DNA of 64,000 nucleotides, from positions 1,240,001-1,304,000 of the forward strand of contig JAJJXM010000004.1 in the NCBI GenBank assembly GCA_024516155.1, given 5' to 3'. The notes beneath the pieces are model-generated. The model was not told where the DNA came from, did no database searches, and saw only the letters and a list, made by a program, of their open reading frames with translations. The DNA is from Pyronema omphalodes (taxonomy: Eukaryota > Ascomycota > Pezizomycetes > Pezizales > Pyronemataceae). The translations under genes were made by a program, and so were the position numbers. The number at the start of each line of letters is the position of its first letter. Position 1 is the first letter of the stretch. Below, one piece after another: positions 1 through 11,157 of the stretch.

Positions 1-720
1 GCAACGCAAAAGCACACATCTGGACTTGGGGGTGCTGTTTCAAATAATAGTCGTTACCTAATTTATATGTATCTTACCTGCTCATTACTAATGTCTAACA
101 GAAGTCGGCAGTTGATATACTATAGCAAGCTGTGGGTGTTATAGTCCAGATGATTTGCTTTATATGACCTTTCCAACATGGTGGAATCGTTCTAATAGAA
201 TCTTGGCACTTTCAGGTGCATCTTGTATTCCATCACCTGATACTGAATGAGAGAATATTATTATATTTTTACATGTTTAAGGGAACAAAGTTTTGCTACT
301 TGTATGTAGGATATGATGATAGAGTTTAGGCTACTAGATTGGGGCTGGTGGAGGTGACAGGTTGGTGGTTGAGACTGTGTATGCTTTGTGTGACACAAAC
401 CAACCGCAAATGCCCTCAGTTTTACGCGGGAAACATAGGTATCATGCAACGTAGCTGAATATCGATCTATTTCCATCGATTATCCACCCTTTGTAGAGCA
501 CTTACTGACAAGCTGACCATTCCCTCGGCCACAGTAATATACCACTTTTACAACACTGTTTTTCGACAATACTCTAGCAATTCTTCCGACTTCGCTTCAT
601 CTGATTGATCCATCAACTTTACAACTTACAAACAGAATTTTCCTTGGGGCTCCGAATTAATGTCGCAGCTATTGCAGATATTTTGTTGGTACATAATAAT
701 AAAGGTAACAACGTTCTCAG
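1..720. other. Intergenic, no gene seen
   Basis: Only short unrelated open frames occur here and none has a family signature or plausible splice structure. The last 40 bases are the upstream region of the 5S gene that follows; an A/T-rich stretch about 25-35 bases before the 5S start could serve as its external promoter element, but this is inference. Confidence 0.5.
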
Positions 721-835
721 CTACGGTCATAGAATCATGAATACAACGCATCCCGTCCGCTCTGCGCTATTTAAGCATGATATCGTCCGGCTAGTACTGT
801 CGTGGGTGACCAGACGGGAATCCCGGATACTGTAG
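721..835 (+). rRNA. 5S rRNA gene, copy 1
   Basis: The sequence folds like a fungal 5S rRNA. CTACGGT at the 5' end pairs with ACTGTAG at the 3' end, the conserved block CCCGTCCGCTCT is present, and the internal promoter region has TTAAGC and GTGACCAGACGGGAATCCC. It is followed by T-runs suited to Pol III termination. Length is about 115-118 nt, as expected. Dispersed single 5S genes are normal in filamentous ascomycetes. Three near-identical relatives lie at 39652-39766 (minus), 40911-41025 (plus) and 54424-56150 (minus, split). Exact ends are judged from stem pairing. Confidence 0.85.
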
Positions 836-862
836 TTTTTACCGCTCAATCCGTTTTTTTTT

Positions 863-886
863 TTTTTTTTTTTTTTTTACACTCTG
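863..886. repeat. Poly-T tract
   Basis: An uninterrupted T run of about 24 bases lies shortly after the 5S gene. It is a simple repeat and may act as a back-up Pol III terminator. Confidence 0.8.
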
Positions 887-986
887 CGTAGCCCACACTC
901 TCTATTGTTTTTATAGTACTTAAAAAAACGATACAGAAAGAATCCCAGACACTGTAGTTTTTGTAAAAATCTGAATCCTTTAGCTC

Positions 987-1931
987 CAGAGTTCGGCACG
1001 GTCCGTCCAGGACGGCGGACCGGACGGGACCACACTGGTCGTCCGGTCCCGTCCATGACTTTGGACGGACGGCCACCAGGTGGTCCGGTCCCGTCCACAA
1101 ACTCAAAAAGACCGGACGGGACGGCGGGTGACGGCAGGACCGTGGGTTTCGGGCGAGCTAGTTTTCAGGGGGGCGGTTTGGTTCAAGTTTGCCAGATGCT
1201 ATGGGCCGCAGCAGCGACCTTTTCGGCACTGTAGTAAATGAACCCTTCATGCTACACTTTAATAAAGCCTTTACACCCCACTGAAGTTGCACGCTCCACC
1301 CAGCAATAGTTTGACTGCTCATAGTAGTTTGGTATTATTTTTGTTTCTTAGTGATGTAAATTCCCGCTATAAATATTTCTTCTATCCTTCACATTCTATC
1401 TTCTACCTTTCCATCTTCTACCTGCAAGAATTTTCCACTTCTCTCATTGCCGTGTAAGTCGAACATCAACAGCCATCACTCTATTCCCATAAGATCAAGA
1501 ATATGCCAATTTTATTATCGCCGTCCTCTACACCTGTTCTGACCAGGAGCAAAACATCCTGTCTGTCCTCTTAAGAGTTGTGTTCATTCGAGAAGGATGG
1601 GGAAGGACGCATTTTGGTGGCGGGAGAAGGAGCATTCTTATGCATCAGTATAGTTTTTTTTTGTTTGCAAGCAATTCCATATAGGTGAATTTAATTCGTG
1701 CAATGCATCAGAATTATCTAAGGAAAACACCATGAGCCGTAGTAAAAAACTGCGGGTTGCGAGTGACCGACAGTGACGCTAGTCGTGGTCACCCACGGTC
1801 ACCCGCGGTCCGTCCCGTCCATGGTGCCTCCAGGACGGCCGGTCCTGGTCCTACTACAAGACGGGACTGCAAGTGGCAGTCCGGTCCCGTCCATAGCCAG
1901 GACGGGACCGGACGGACCATGCCGAACTCTG
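987..1931. mobile_element. Non-autonomous hAT-type transposon (MITE-like, 945 bp)
   Basis: The ends are inverted: the left begins CAGAGTTCGGCACGGTCCG and the right, read in reverse, begins CAGAGTTCGGCATGGTCCG. An exact 8-bp direct repeat TTTAGCTC lies immediately outside both ends (979-986 and 1932-1939). An 8-bp target duplication and CAG-starting termini are typical of the hAT superfamily. The subterminal 150 bp at each end are GC-rich and packed with GTCCCGTCC/GGACGGGAC blocks, likely transposase-binding repeats. No transposase frame is present, so movement would need a source in trans. It sits only in this arm of the inverted repeat, so it arrived after the duplication. Confidence 0.85.
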
Positions 1932-3269
1932 TTTAGCTCCTGCTTTCCCCACTCGTTCGGTAGATTTCTGCTTAGATAATACTAGAATAATTCGCATATT
2001 ACTGTCTTTAGATTACCAAGCCTTGTCTTTCATTCACGAGATTCACATAAGCCCCTATTGTTTACTTATAAGTGCAAAAACTTACCCTATAATATATCGG
2101 GATGTTTTGCGGATCATACTTCGTCATTCGGCGACATTCATCACATTTCAGATTTTCTAGAAAATGTCCGTGCATACAACCTAGTAACTAATCATTCCAA
2201 TACCTCGCCTGTATATTCTGTAATCAATGGGGTAATAAGTTTATCACTATTTTCTGAGGATAGGTAGAGGTATCTAGGCTCCCCTCGCAAAAATATGTCT
2301 TTAGTCAATCGCGGCACCGTAACATTGTCTCAGAAGTTGATATCCGGCATGGAGTTGATATAAATTTGTGTACCGGCTTAGGGAAAAAGGTCGGTGGGTG
2401 TGAAACCTCCAAACGTCTACGATTGATGGCAATGAGCATTGAGGACCTATAACAAACAGCAATGTGAAATCCGATTTTGAGGTGTGAGACGATGGTTTAT
2501 AAGCTTGTATGAAGGAAACTGTGGATTCCTGACTGTACTTTAAGTTTCTTAAATAACATAACAGCCCAGAAGCCATCACAGGATCCAGTAACTACTAACG
2601 ACACAAGCTGCAGAAAACATCAAGAAAAGACCAGACCTGAATTAATGAAGTCATATCCATGACGGCACTTCATTTTCCAGCTAATAACCAGCCAGATTTG
2701 CCAATTTCAAAACCTAAAGCGACCAGGCTACGGACTTCCGGAAAATTTGAGCCAAAAAGAAATCTCTTCCCCATGTTCCCCGCAGCGAACATGGGGTAGA
2801 GGTTTTCCTTCTCGCATGGTATTAGTATCAACGACCACCAATGCCCCACGCCCCGAGCATCAATGTCGTATCATATCCTGGAAAACCACCAAATACCCCC
2901 ACATCGCTGATTTGGAAAGACATCTCTCCAAACCGGCTATATGAGAGATATTTGATGTAAAACCCTTTTTTTTGTTCCTAAGGTATCGAATATTTCGTTT
3001 TTTTTGGCATTTGTACCTAATAGTTATTGTTCTCACCTCCCAAGCTACTACCACGTAGCTCAGGCGGCTTAACATCCCCCTGTTTTTTTCTTTTATGTTT
3101 CTTTATGTTTTTTTATTTTTTTTATTTTTTCAGTAGTGGTAATCCGATATTATTAATCCTATAGTGGTAATTCTATAGTGATAAGTCGAATATTTCGTAT
3201 TTTTGGCGTCGGAACCTAATAGTTATGGATAATCATCCCCCAGTGGCACTTCGTTCAACTCCCTTCTTC

Positions 3270-4253
3270 TCAGGCGGGCCTTGCCGTCGAATCCAGGAGG
3301 GACTGGAATCCCTCGCACTTTTCCCTGAGGTCCATCGCCATTTCTGACGGAAGAGCCTCAAGGATAAAGTGCACTGGAAATTCATCCAGCTCCAGCATTA
3401 GACCATCGACCGACTCCCAGAGACACGATTCCTGTATGTAGAGGACCTCACGATCCTCCCAATACTGTTCACGGTCTTGGCGATACTGGATGTCGGTGAT
3501 GACCAATAGCACCTCGGTCGCCCAGGTCACCCTGTTATCTAGAGCTCCCCTGAGGTAGATAGCAGAGGCGGGGAGGAGGTGTTGGACCTCCTCACCGCCA
3601 ACGACCAGGTCCCGAGGCGCCTGGAACCCGCACCCCAGACACCTTCCACACTCCCCTAGAGCTCCGTCACAGTATTGCTCTTCGGGCCCTACAAGAGGAG
3701 CCGTCAGATACTGCGCCGGAGATAGGGTTGGGCAGAGCGGCTTTCCCTCGAGTTCCGGAAGAACTCCGAAACTCTCAGTACTCACTGCCTGGATGGAGTA
3801 GGGTGCCTGGGAGCCAACCCGATCTTCAACTCCAGCCAGAGGCTTCATATCAGACCGAGTCAACCGCCACAGGGCATGCGGGAAGGGTAGGGCGTGGGAA
3901 CGAACGAGGCCGATTCGAACCAGCACGTCACCCGTGGTAGTCGCGGGGAAGGTCGGGTCGGTCCGGAGGGTGATGCTGGCTTCGTACTCCGAGGGTGTAG
4001 TCGTCCAGTCAATCAACTCCGGGGACCAGGACCTGGGATCTATCTCGCGGCTTTGGATATCTTCGATATTGGACAGCAAGGGCGTTAGCGAATCGACCGA
4101 GCTCGAGTACTCACCATGGCCACAGTGTGGTAGACCTGAGCCATGTTGAAGTTCTCTCACATCGGACCGATTCGAATGACAAGACTTTTTGGGACGGAAC
4201 ATTGAAGGCACTAGGCGAGAGAACATCTTTGTGAAAGCCATATCTAGGGACAT
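3270..4253 (-). CDS. Orphan 327-aa protein in inverted repeat, copy 1
   Basis: I do not recognise a family. The frame is uninterrupted from an ATG at 4253 (second ATG four codons later) to a TGA. The predicted protein is soluble, with no signal peptide or membrane helix. It has an N-terminal basic, Ser-rich part, a middle with several Pro and Leu-rich segments, a small Cys cluster CGRCLGCG at about residues 205-212, and an acidic C-terminal third. The coding stretch is clearly more GC-rich than its A/T-rich surroundings. A copy at 37038-38021 differs at only six residues (I/T, T/A, V/I, A/T, G/A, V/A), although the flanks differ much more. That contrast suggests either selection on the protein or local gene conversion. 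It may be the cargo of a mobile or duplicated unit; no function is claimed. Confidence 0.55.
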   Translation of the reverse strand: MSLDMAFTKMFSRLVPSMFRPKKSCHSNRSDVRELQHGSGLPHCGHGEYSSSVDSLTPLLSNIEDIQSREIDPRSWSPELIDWTTTPSEYEASITLRTDPTFPATTTGDVLVRIGLVRSHALPFPHALWRLTRSDMKPLAGVEDRVGSQAPYSIQAVSTESFGVLPELEGKPLCPTLSPAQYLTAPLVGPEEQYCDGALGECGRCLGCGFQAPRDLVVGGEEVQHLLPASAIYLRGALDNRVTWATEVLLVITDIQYRQDREQYWEDREVLYIQESCLWESVDGLMLELDEFPVHFILEALPSEMAMDLREKCEGFQSLLDSTARPA

Positions 4254-4308
4254 TCAAAAAAGCTGTATAGTTCGCAAGGAGCGGAAGAGGGGGAGGGGGA
4301 ATCCGTCG

Positions 4309-4884
4309 TTAATAGACACTCGAACTGACCACAGAAGTTGTCCTTTGTTTTTCCTCAATTTCTTTTTTTTTCATTCCCTTTTCCTTGGTAAAAACTTTCT
4401 TCTTTGATATGATCAAGGCTTCCGGAATATAGGAGGTCCTGCGTCCGGTAGGAAAGCGACAAATCCTGGAACGGTACACCACACACTTTCCGTCGAGTGA
4501 TTCGCCGAGTACCGAAGATACTGTGGACCCTTGTAAGATGAAAAGACAGATAAATTCCTTTTGGAGTGTAGCGTACCGTCGAATGCCCACACCTAAACCT
4601 GGATTGCCATATCTTACTCCTGCTATGTGACTTGTGATACCCATATGACCTCTGAATCGAAAGGAAGAAAGCTTGGTTATTTCAGGATACTGTTGCAGAG
4701 AAAAAAATGGATTGACTCCGACCGTAGACATTATACAAGGAAAACTGATAGTCGCGGGAACCAGGAAAATTGAAAATCCGGGAAAGCATGGAAAGCGTCT
4801 ACTCCGCAAGCGTTGTCTGTCCCTGAAATTAAAGTGGATGATTTTGTGAGGTTCGAAAAAAGTGGAAGAGGAAAGATAGAGCAT
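4309..4884 (-). other. Open region of unclear coding status upstream of orphan ORF
   Basis: A frame stays open for about 200 codons in both arms of the inverted repeat (here and at 36407-36982), starting at the first ATG. Compared over the whole open frame, 28 of 200 residues differ between the copies, many of them radical changes, so I see no sign of protein-level constraint. The region is 5' of the 327-codon ORF on the same strand and could be its promoter or leader. Coding status is doubtful. Confidence 0.25.
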
Positions 4885-5859
4885 CGATATTATTCGAAGA
4901 TTTGCCAGCACGGTTATTCCTGAGATGCCGATGGCGAAAGAAGCGCCGACACACGTCCACTAGTGAGCACCTACTCCACCTTCTTCCATTTGCGAGTGCA
5001 GCTGCATCCAGTCACACAGTTTCCACATCATACACAGGACATATCCACACCATAGCACGTGATGGGGTCACGGATATTTGGGATTGAAGGGCATTACTAG
5101 GTGGCCTTGGTAACGAAGACAGGATTTGGTTTTTCTTTTGTCCTCCATAAGCCTTTCTGACCCTGGTCAGCGTGTGATCAATCATGAAACAAGAAATGAA
5201 CTGTATGCCGTGACCAGATATTTTGAATGACAATCACCAAATTCGTACCAGAGAAAGACTTTGAAAACGTTATCCGATAAAGCGTGCCAAAAAAAAATAA
5301 TAAACCCAGCCGTCATGAGGTTTGAGGACAAAAAGTAAAAATCAAGATTGTAGCAGGAGCGCTAGTAAAAAAGCAAAACCAGAAAATTACCTGTTAAGTG
5401 ATAGCATGCCGTCCTGTCACCTGCTTACTTGCTGCGTCAACATCCATCAGCTCCATGATCAGTAATTCCCAGAGTTGAGTAGGTACAACCGTGGACAGTT
5501 GCGCTTCCCGTGCCGCGCCATGAGAATACTCCACACCAGGAGGCAGTACACCACACAGTACAATCTGAGCTCACTCAATCTTCCGACTCCCGACTCCCGC
5601 TGACGTTAGGACCTGGAATTTGCGTGATTGTTGTGATGGACATCGCCCACCCTTTTTCTCCGTAATCAATTTTGGGATGGTATAGTATACATGTATACTG
5701 GCGTGCATAATATTCAATAGGATATGCATAATCAAGTTGTTGCCAAAGACTCAATGCACACCGTAGTGAAATTTGGCCATAAAAGTCGTTTGAGTTGACC
5801 GAGATGAGATAAATGTTGGGGGGTGAGTGGTTGGGATTTGGAAATAATTTTGCATATAT

Positions 5860-8820
5860 ACATGGTAATACATACATTCTTTCACGCGGTAACCATATTA
5901 AGCGCCGTTCTTATGTTTTTCTGAGCTGCAAGCGCGTCGTCCGTCATACTAGGCGCGCTCTTCCGTGACGCTGTGACACTGTGAACACTGTTAAAGCTAA
6001 AACCATATCGCAGCTCTACAATTCAAACCATAGTCAATTTTCGAAAATTCTATGTATAAAATATGGCGATCAATATATCAGCGTCTTTTAGTTTTTTTCA
6101 CTCGCTCGCCATATAGTCATGTTACGCGGGCGATGACGACTATATCCTCAGTAATAAACATCAGGCAGTAAACCTTTTTTTGTCAAGCTTTATTCCGTTG
6201 ATTCATCATATACCAATCACCTATTTCTCAACATGTTCTCCCTCCCTTAAATGCTGGGCCCTGGCACAGAAGGGGCAGTAATCAGATATCCACTTTCTTA
6301 TTTTATTAGAATCCACGTGGACTTCCTGTCTCGATCATTCTTCTCCTTCCTCTTCCCCTTCTCCTGCCACTTTTCCTTCGTTAACAGTCCCTCGGCGTAT
6401 TCCGTAGCATAAACGATCGATAATCCTTCACCTGCCAAAAAAATAGAGAATCCGGGGAACCCTACAGTAATCCACAATACCGAATCCAAGCCACCGAACG
6501 CCGAACACATAACGCTGATCTTCCTCTCCGGTCTATCCATGATCTCTGCCCGTTCTCAGAACTACACCTCCTCATAATCTTAACCTATTTCGATACCGAA
6601 TACGAGAAACATGCATTCCCAAGCGAAATCTTTATTTATCAAAAATGAGGAGAACAATGAGGTTTGCATTCTGTACATAACGGAGACTTCCGGGTGAGAC
6701 TCCGGCAACTGCGAAGAATGGATTTGTCCGTCTTACAATGCGGTAATGCCGATCCGTCTTACGGTTCCTGAAATGCAAGGTCGAAAAGGCTCGGATCAGT
6801 TCCTGGCTTGGGAGAGGAATTTTTCGGAGATGCCGTGGTGGCTGGGCCCGGGTTGCGGTTGTGGAATATCATTGCGTTTGTGAGCTGTAGAGTGATAATG
6901 GGTCGGATTATTATGGTCTTCATTCTCGGGTGACGGATTTTCAACTCGGTAAAAGTAAAACCCCTCTACAGAAAGTGGCATGTTCGGATGAAAGCGATTC
7001 ACAGATGTAGTTACCACTCTAAGATCAGCATCCCCAGACCCGAAAACTTTAATACATACCGTTTGATGCACTAGTTGGCTCCATAAGCCCATCGAGCTAC
7101 ACTACGATATCTTGGGGATTCTTAGGCTCCCATTCCAAGGTTCCCTTATCTAGGGCAACCCCGCAAACTCGCTCGAAGATTAGTATAGTACAGTATGTAG
7201 ATGATTCCAATTTCTGACATTCCATCGACCTTAGACTCACGACGCGACGTATCACCAGGATCTTGTAAAATTTCAATACTAAAACGAAGATCCCAATTGC
7301 GGGGTGTACATAAGAGCTAATAGACCTAAGGTATGTAAAGATAATCACTTTAGAGTCTTTAATCACTCGATATTTTTGTTCTTATGTACGAGGTGCTGGA
7401 CAAAAGTGACCGTCACTTTTCTGTGCTAAGCGCCGCGCGGGGTGACGGTCACTTTTGTCACGGTACCGTATGTATGTATATATGTATGGTTATGTTGACA
7501 TTCTGGATGTTGCCTCTTACAGCTATCGTGCGGTTATGAGGCATATGTAAGCGAGTTGCGACGACTTACGAGCGTGATAAGACGTCCTTTTGTTAACCGA
7601 AATCGGAATGGCGAAAAGTAAGTGCGGCTTTTTTTGAGCCCTGGGGAAAAGTGATAAACGTGGGGTGGCTACTTTGGGATTGGTAATTTGAGGCGGATTT
7701 CTTGGGTCCGCGTCATTATGCAGAACCATCCCGCTCGGTGGAGAGTAATATCAGAACAGCCGTTTTCATTTTCATTGACGATCAGCTTCTTGAAGTATGA
7801 AAATGTCTTCTATGGCATTCGGAAGGAGTCAGGGGGTTAAGTAAATAACCACCAATACATCTATTTCTTCGAGGTGTAAATCAACGCCGCCGGATAAAGA
7901 GCTGGGTTAATCCGTGACTTCAGACGGATCAATTACGGGGATTTATCGTCGGCCCGTCAAGATAAATTAAACATCCATCAGCAGATATGTACATAAGATG
8001 ATCCGGATCCACAGTCTCGGCAGGGTGGTTGAAGGATCTACAGTCATGCAGGGCATCCTACAAGGAACCAGACGTTATCCACCATCTCAAGGAACATTCC
8101 GGGCAGGAGACGACGTCTATAGCTAGGCTGTCTTATGGCGGCGAATATAAATGCAATGCAACGGCTATGGTCATCTTCTCATCGAGAGGGATGCCAAGTG
8201 ATTCTTAATGGTTCTAAATAGGGCCGCCAGTGAACTGAAAAGATAAAAGACATGTCAATCCATCTCACAGCAGCATCATTATTGGTGAAAGTTGAACCCC
8301 CACTTTCAGGCTCGTTTTTGATACATATCACCGGTTACAGCCCTCTACGGAAACTATTTTTCCTCCTCCCCGTAAAATAACCCCGCTACCAAGCAGCCGT
8401 TACTGATGGCTCGGGTGGCTAGGGCGGCTCGAGTGGGTGTCAAAATCTTCTGGATGTCAGACTGTCGGGCTCAGGAGGATCTTCGGATAGCAGATTCTGA
8501 TAACGGAAGGAGTTTTTTCTGGAGTTAAAGATGCAATATGTAGACCCGAGTATGACGGCAACATTCATGACATCACAGAAATAGTTGTGGTCTATTAACC
8601 ATATCTGTAAGGCAGTACGTAGGGGTTAGGCACAGCCTTCAAGGGGTCTGGAGAATATTTCTTCACGTCTGTCAGAAAAGTTAGTGATCTACCACTATCA
8701 ACTTTACCGATACAGACGTGTGTCTTTGCATGGCTTGGGGCGAAGTAGAGCGAAGTAGGTCGACGTAAAGCGAAGTAATAAAGCATCTCAGGATGTGTTC
8801 CAGTAGACGTCCAGTCAGTG
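5860..8820. other. Intergenic region, no confident gene
   Basis: Several short open frames occur. The two longest neighbours on the minus strand (7366-7097 and 7092-6796) could be exons of a small gene, with a GTATGT donor-like site near 7035, but there is no recognisable domain. Base composition is mixed and A/T-rich. A short perfect hairpin is listed separately. Confidence 0.4.
7399..7459. repeat. 61-bp inverted repeat / hairpin
   Basis: The 18-bp arms GACAAAAGTGACCGTCAC (7399-7416) and its exact reverse complement (7442-7459) are separated by 25 bp. The left arm region AAAAGTGAC-C-GTCACTTTT is itself a palindrome. It could be a minimal foldback element, a structured RNA or a protein-binding site. 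No target duplication is obvious. Confidence 0.6.
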
Positions 8821-8830
8821 TATAAATACC
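8817..8830 (+). promoter_or_regulatory. Candidate TATA box for the HAD hydrolase gene
   Basis: GTATAAATACC lies about 135 bases before the start codon at 8959. The stretch between is C- and A-rich, typical of a fungal leader. Position and sequence fit a TATA element; not proven. Confidence 0.4.
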
Positions 8831-8958
8831 TTCCGGACCCATCTCAGAATCCATTTCCCCAAGTTCCTTAGCATCAACCAATATCCACGTTTTCCTCAGC
8901 CAATTTTCATAACCAAAGAGAATCCTTAAAAATAAATAAACACTTCCAACCCTTCACA

Positions 8959-10492
8959 ATGTCCAACACCATCCCCCGCCACTCCCACCACGCCCGGCAG
9001 CTTCCCACCACAGCACCCACCCGCGAACTCTGCTCGGGCCCAACCGTCGTGGTTCCCTCCGCCTCCTATATGGCCTCCACCATCGCCGATACCCTAGCCA
9101 TAGCCCGCGCACATGCCGATCACACCATCGACTCTTCTGACTCCTCAGATACCGAAAGCGATACGTCCTCGAAAAGTGTAGTTCCGACATATGCCTTTGC
9201 GTTCGATATCGATGGGGTGTTGATCAAGGGCGGTCAGGTGATTCCTGAAGCCAAAGAAGCGATGAGGATTCTTAATGGGGAGAATGAGGATGGCGTTAAG
9301 GTGCCTTATATATTTCTTACGAATGTAAGTAGAGATAGATATATCACCAAACTATTCTCTCTCTCTCCTGGGAATTTCGATTAATGCTAATGCGAAAAAA
9401 ATCAGGGTGGTGGACGTACCGAAGAAGAGCGCTGCAAGATATTGTCCTCTCAACTCGAAATTCCCGTGTCACCCGGCCAATTTATCTGCGGGCACACTCC
9501 CATGCGAGAAATGGCCGCACGCTACGGAACCATCCTCGTAGTCGGCGGGGAGGGTGAGAAATGCCGAACCGTCGCAGAAGGATATGGATTTCGGGATGTT
9601 GTAACACCCGGTGATATCATGCGTTGGAAATCAAATGTTACCCCGTTTAGGGAGTTGACTGAGGATGAGTTTTTGAATTCCCGGGAGAGAGACTTTTCGA
9701 AGGTTGAGATTGAGGCGATTTTTGTGTTTGCGGATTCGAGGCATTGGGGTATGTTATTTATTTTATCCTTTCTTTGCTTCTCTTCCCGTGGTTGTTGCGG
9801 TGCAGGAGATGATAAGGAGCAAGGATGACGAATGTACTGGACAAAAGACTAACGAGTGACAACAGGTGACGACTCCCAAATCATCATGGACCTCCTAATG
9901 TCCGTCAACGGACGAATGGGGACCCTATCCACAACCTTTGAAGAAGGACCCCCAATCTACTTCTCCCACAATGATGTTGTTTGGGCAACCGACTTTGATC
10001 TTAACCGCCTAGGCATGGGTGCCTTGAGGATTATGATTGAAGCGCTATACAAAGCACGTACTGGGAAGACTCTGAATACTGCTACTTCCTTTGGAAAACC
10101 ACAGATGGGAACCTTTATGTATGCGACGAAAGTCCTGAAGCAGTGGAGGAGAGATATGTTTGGTGAGAATGGACCCCCACAGACTGTATACTTTGTGGGG
10201 GATACGCCGGAGTCTGGTCAGTGAATTGCACCCGGGGTGATGGAAAAGGTATAGATTAGATGCTGATCAAATGGTAGATATTCGCGGAACCAATGAATTT
10301 GATAAACAAGTCTCAGAGGAGTGGTGTTCCATTCTAGTCAAGACAGGCGTATGGCAACCAGAAAGCGAGCCTGCCTATAAACCCAAAATGACAGTCGACA
10401 CAGTCCTCGATGCCGTTAAGTGGGGCATGAATCGATCTCGAACTGCAGCTTTGAAAGAGATGGAGGAACTTGCTTCTGGATCCGCCGAATGA
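8959..10492 (+). CDS. HAD-superfamily hydrolase, HDHD5/CECR5-YKR070W type
   Basis: Four exons give about 424 aa: 8959-9324, 9406-9748, 9866-10216 and 10278-10492, all with GT-AG introns of 61-117 nt and matching phases. Motif I of the HAD fold is FAFDIDGVLIKG (two catalytic Asp). Motif II is the FLTN/GGG junction created by the first splice. The C-terminal Mg-binding motif is YFVGDTPESD, completed by the last splice. The order and the family-like SFGKPQ segment fit the mitochondrial-type HDHD5/CECR5 hydrolases, whose substrate is not well defined. The N-terminal 70 residues are Ser/Thr-rich and could include a targeting sequence. The gene stands alone; a tRNA-Phe follows about 500 bp downstream. 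Confidence 0.88.
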
Positions 10493-10985
10493 GCATCTAC
10501 TTCCAAGAGTAGAGAGCAAGTATTAGTAGCCGGGTCTTGAAGAAAGAACCGAAGTTTGTTGCTCAATCCAGCCAATTACAATTCAGATTGGAGGGGGTGT
10601 TTCTAGTTTCCTTTTTTCTGGAAGTTCACTGCGCGTCTTCCTTTGAAGGTGTAGTGGACGACTTGGATCTAGTTGTGGGTTTTCGTAGGCTGCAAGTGGT
10701 TTGGAACCTGGTTGGTGGAAGACTGGCTTGGAAATTGAATCTTTTTAGCATGTATTTAGAGACCATTTTCGGTTATTGATGTGAGGGGGATTTTGAATTG
10801 ATGTTTGATATGTCTACCTACTGTTCAGTGATGATGTGCTATATACTATGGACAGATTACACTACGAGTTTAACTAGTTCATGTGAGGTCCAACATAATA
10901 GAGAAAGACCAGTCGCCGCGCTTCGACAATCAAGGCGTAGAATAAGAATTATATAATTTATGAATATGTTTCAGCAGCATATCAA

Positions 10986-10991
10986 GCGCTA

Positions 10992-11022
<31 letters not shown>

Positions 11023-11088
11023 TCACATTCGGTCCATTCCACATCCGGGGTAATCTGAAGGTCACCCGTTCAATCCGGGTTTGGCGCA
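10986..11088 (+). tRNA. tRNA-Phe (GAA) with 30-nt intron
   Basis: Acceptor stem GCGCTAA pairs with TTGGCGC, the D arm has CTCAGTTGGGAGAG, and the T arm has GGGTTCAATCC-type pairing. The anticodon stem TCAGA/TCTGA encloses loop CTGAAGA, anticodon GAA. The intron (11023-11052) begins one base after the anticodon, the standard eukaryotic position. Mature length is 73 nt without CCA. A T-run follows as terminator. Near-identical genes lie at 16553-16655 (minus) and 22308-22408 (plus). Confidence 0.95.
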
Positions 11089-11110
11089 TACATTTTTTTC
11101 CTCCTCTATC

Positions 11111-11157
11111 CGTGCCTAAAGGTGGTGAGCACTGGCCACCACCTTTTTTAGGCACGA
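11111..11157. repeat. Long hairpin sharing a palindromic core with 14369-14391
   Basis: CGTGCCTAAAGGTGGTGAGC and a nearly exact reverse complement flank a tiny loop, making a stem of about 20 bp. The core GGTGGTGAGCNCTNGCCACCACC recurs at 14369-14391 with two changes but without the outer arms. Possibly a minimal foldback element or a transcript-end hairpin. Confidence 0.55.

Larger units (their letters stand above)
721..5860. repeat. Left arm of a ~4.2-kb inverted repeat
   Basis: Read in reverse, this stretch matches 35450-39766 in the same order: 5S gene, diverged spacer, orphan 327-codon ORF, 200-codon open region, inner flank. Leaving out the 945-bp hAT element, the arms have nearly equal length. 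Similarity is very uneven: near identity at the 5S gene and the ORF, moderate around the ORF, and weak (recognisable only by shared short blocks) between 5S and ORF and at the inner end near 5.8 kb. The inner boundary is approximate. Confidence 0.75.

Noticed and set aside
4309..4911. A 200-aa protein upstream of the orphan ORF
   Set aside because: The longest version starts with GTG, and the two arm copies differ at 28 of 200 residues with many radical changes, so protein constraint is not supported. Kept only as an open region.
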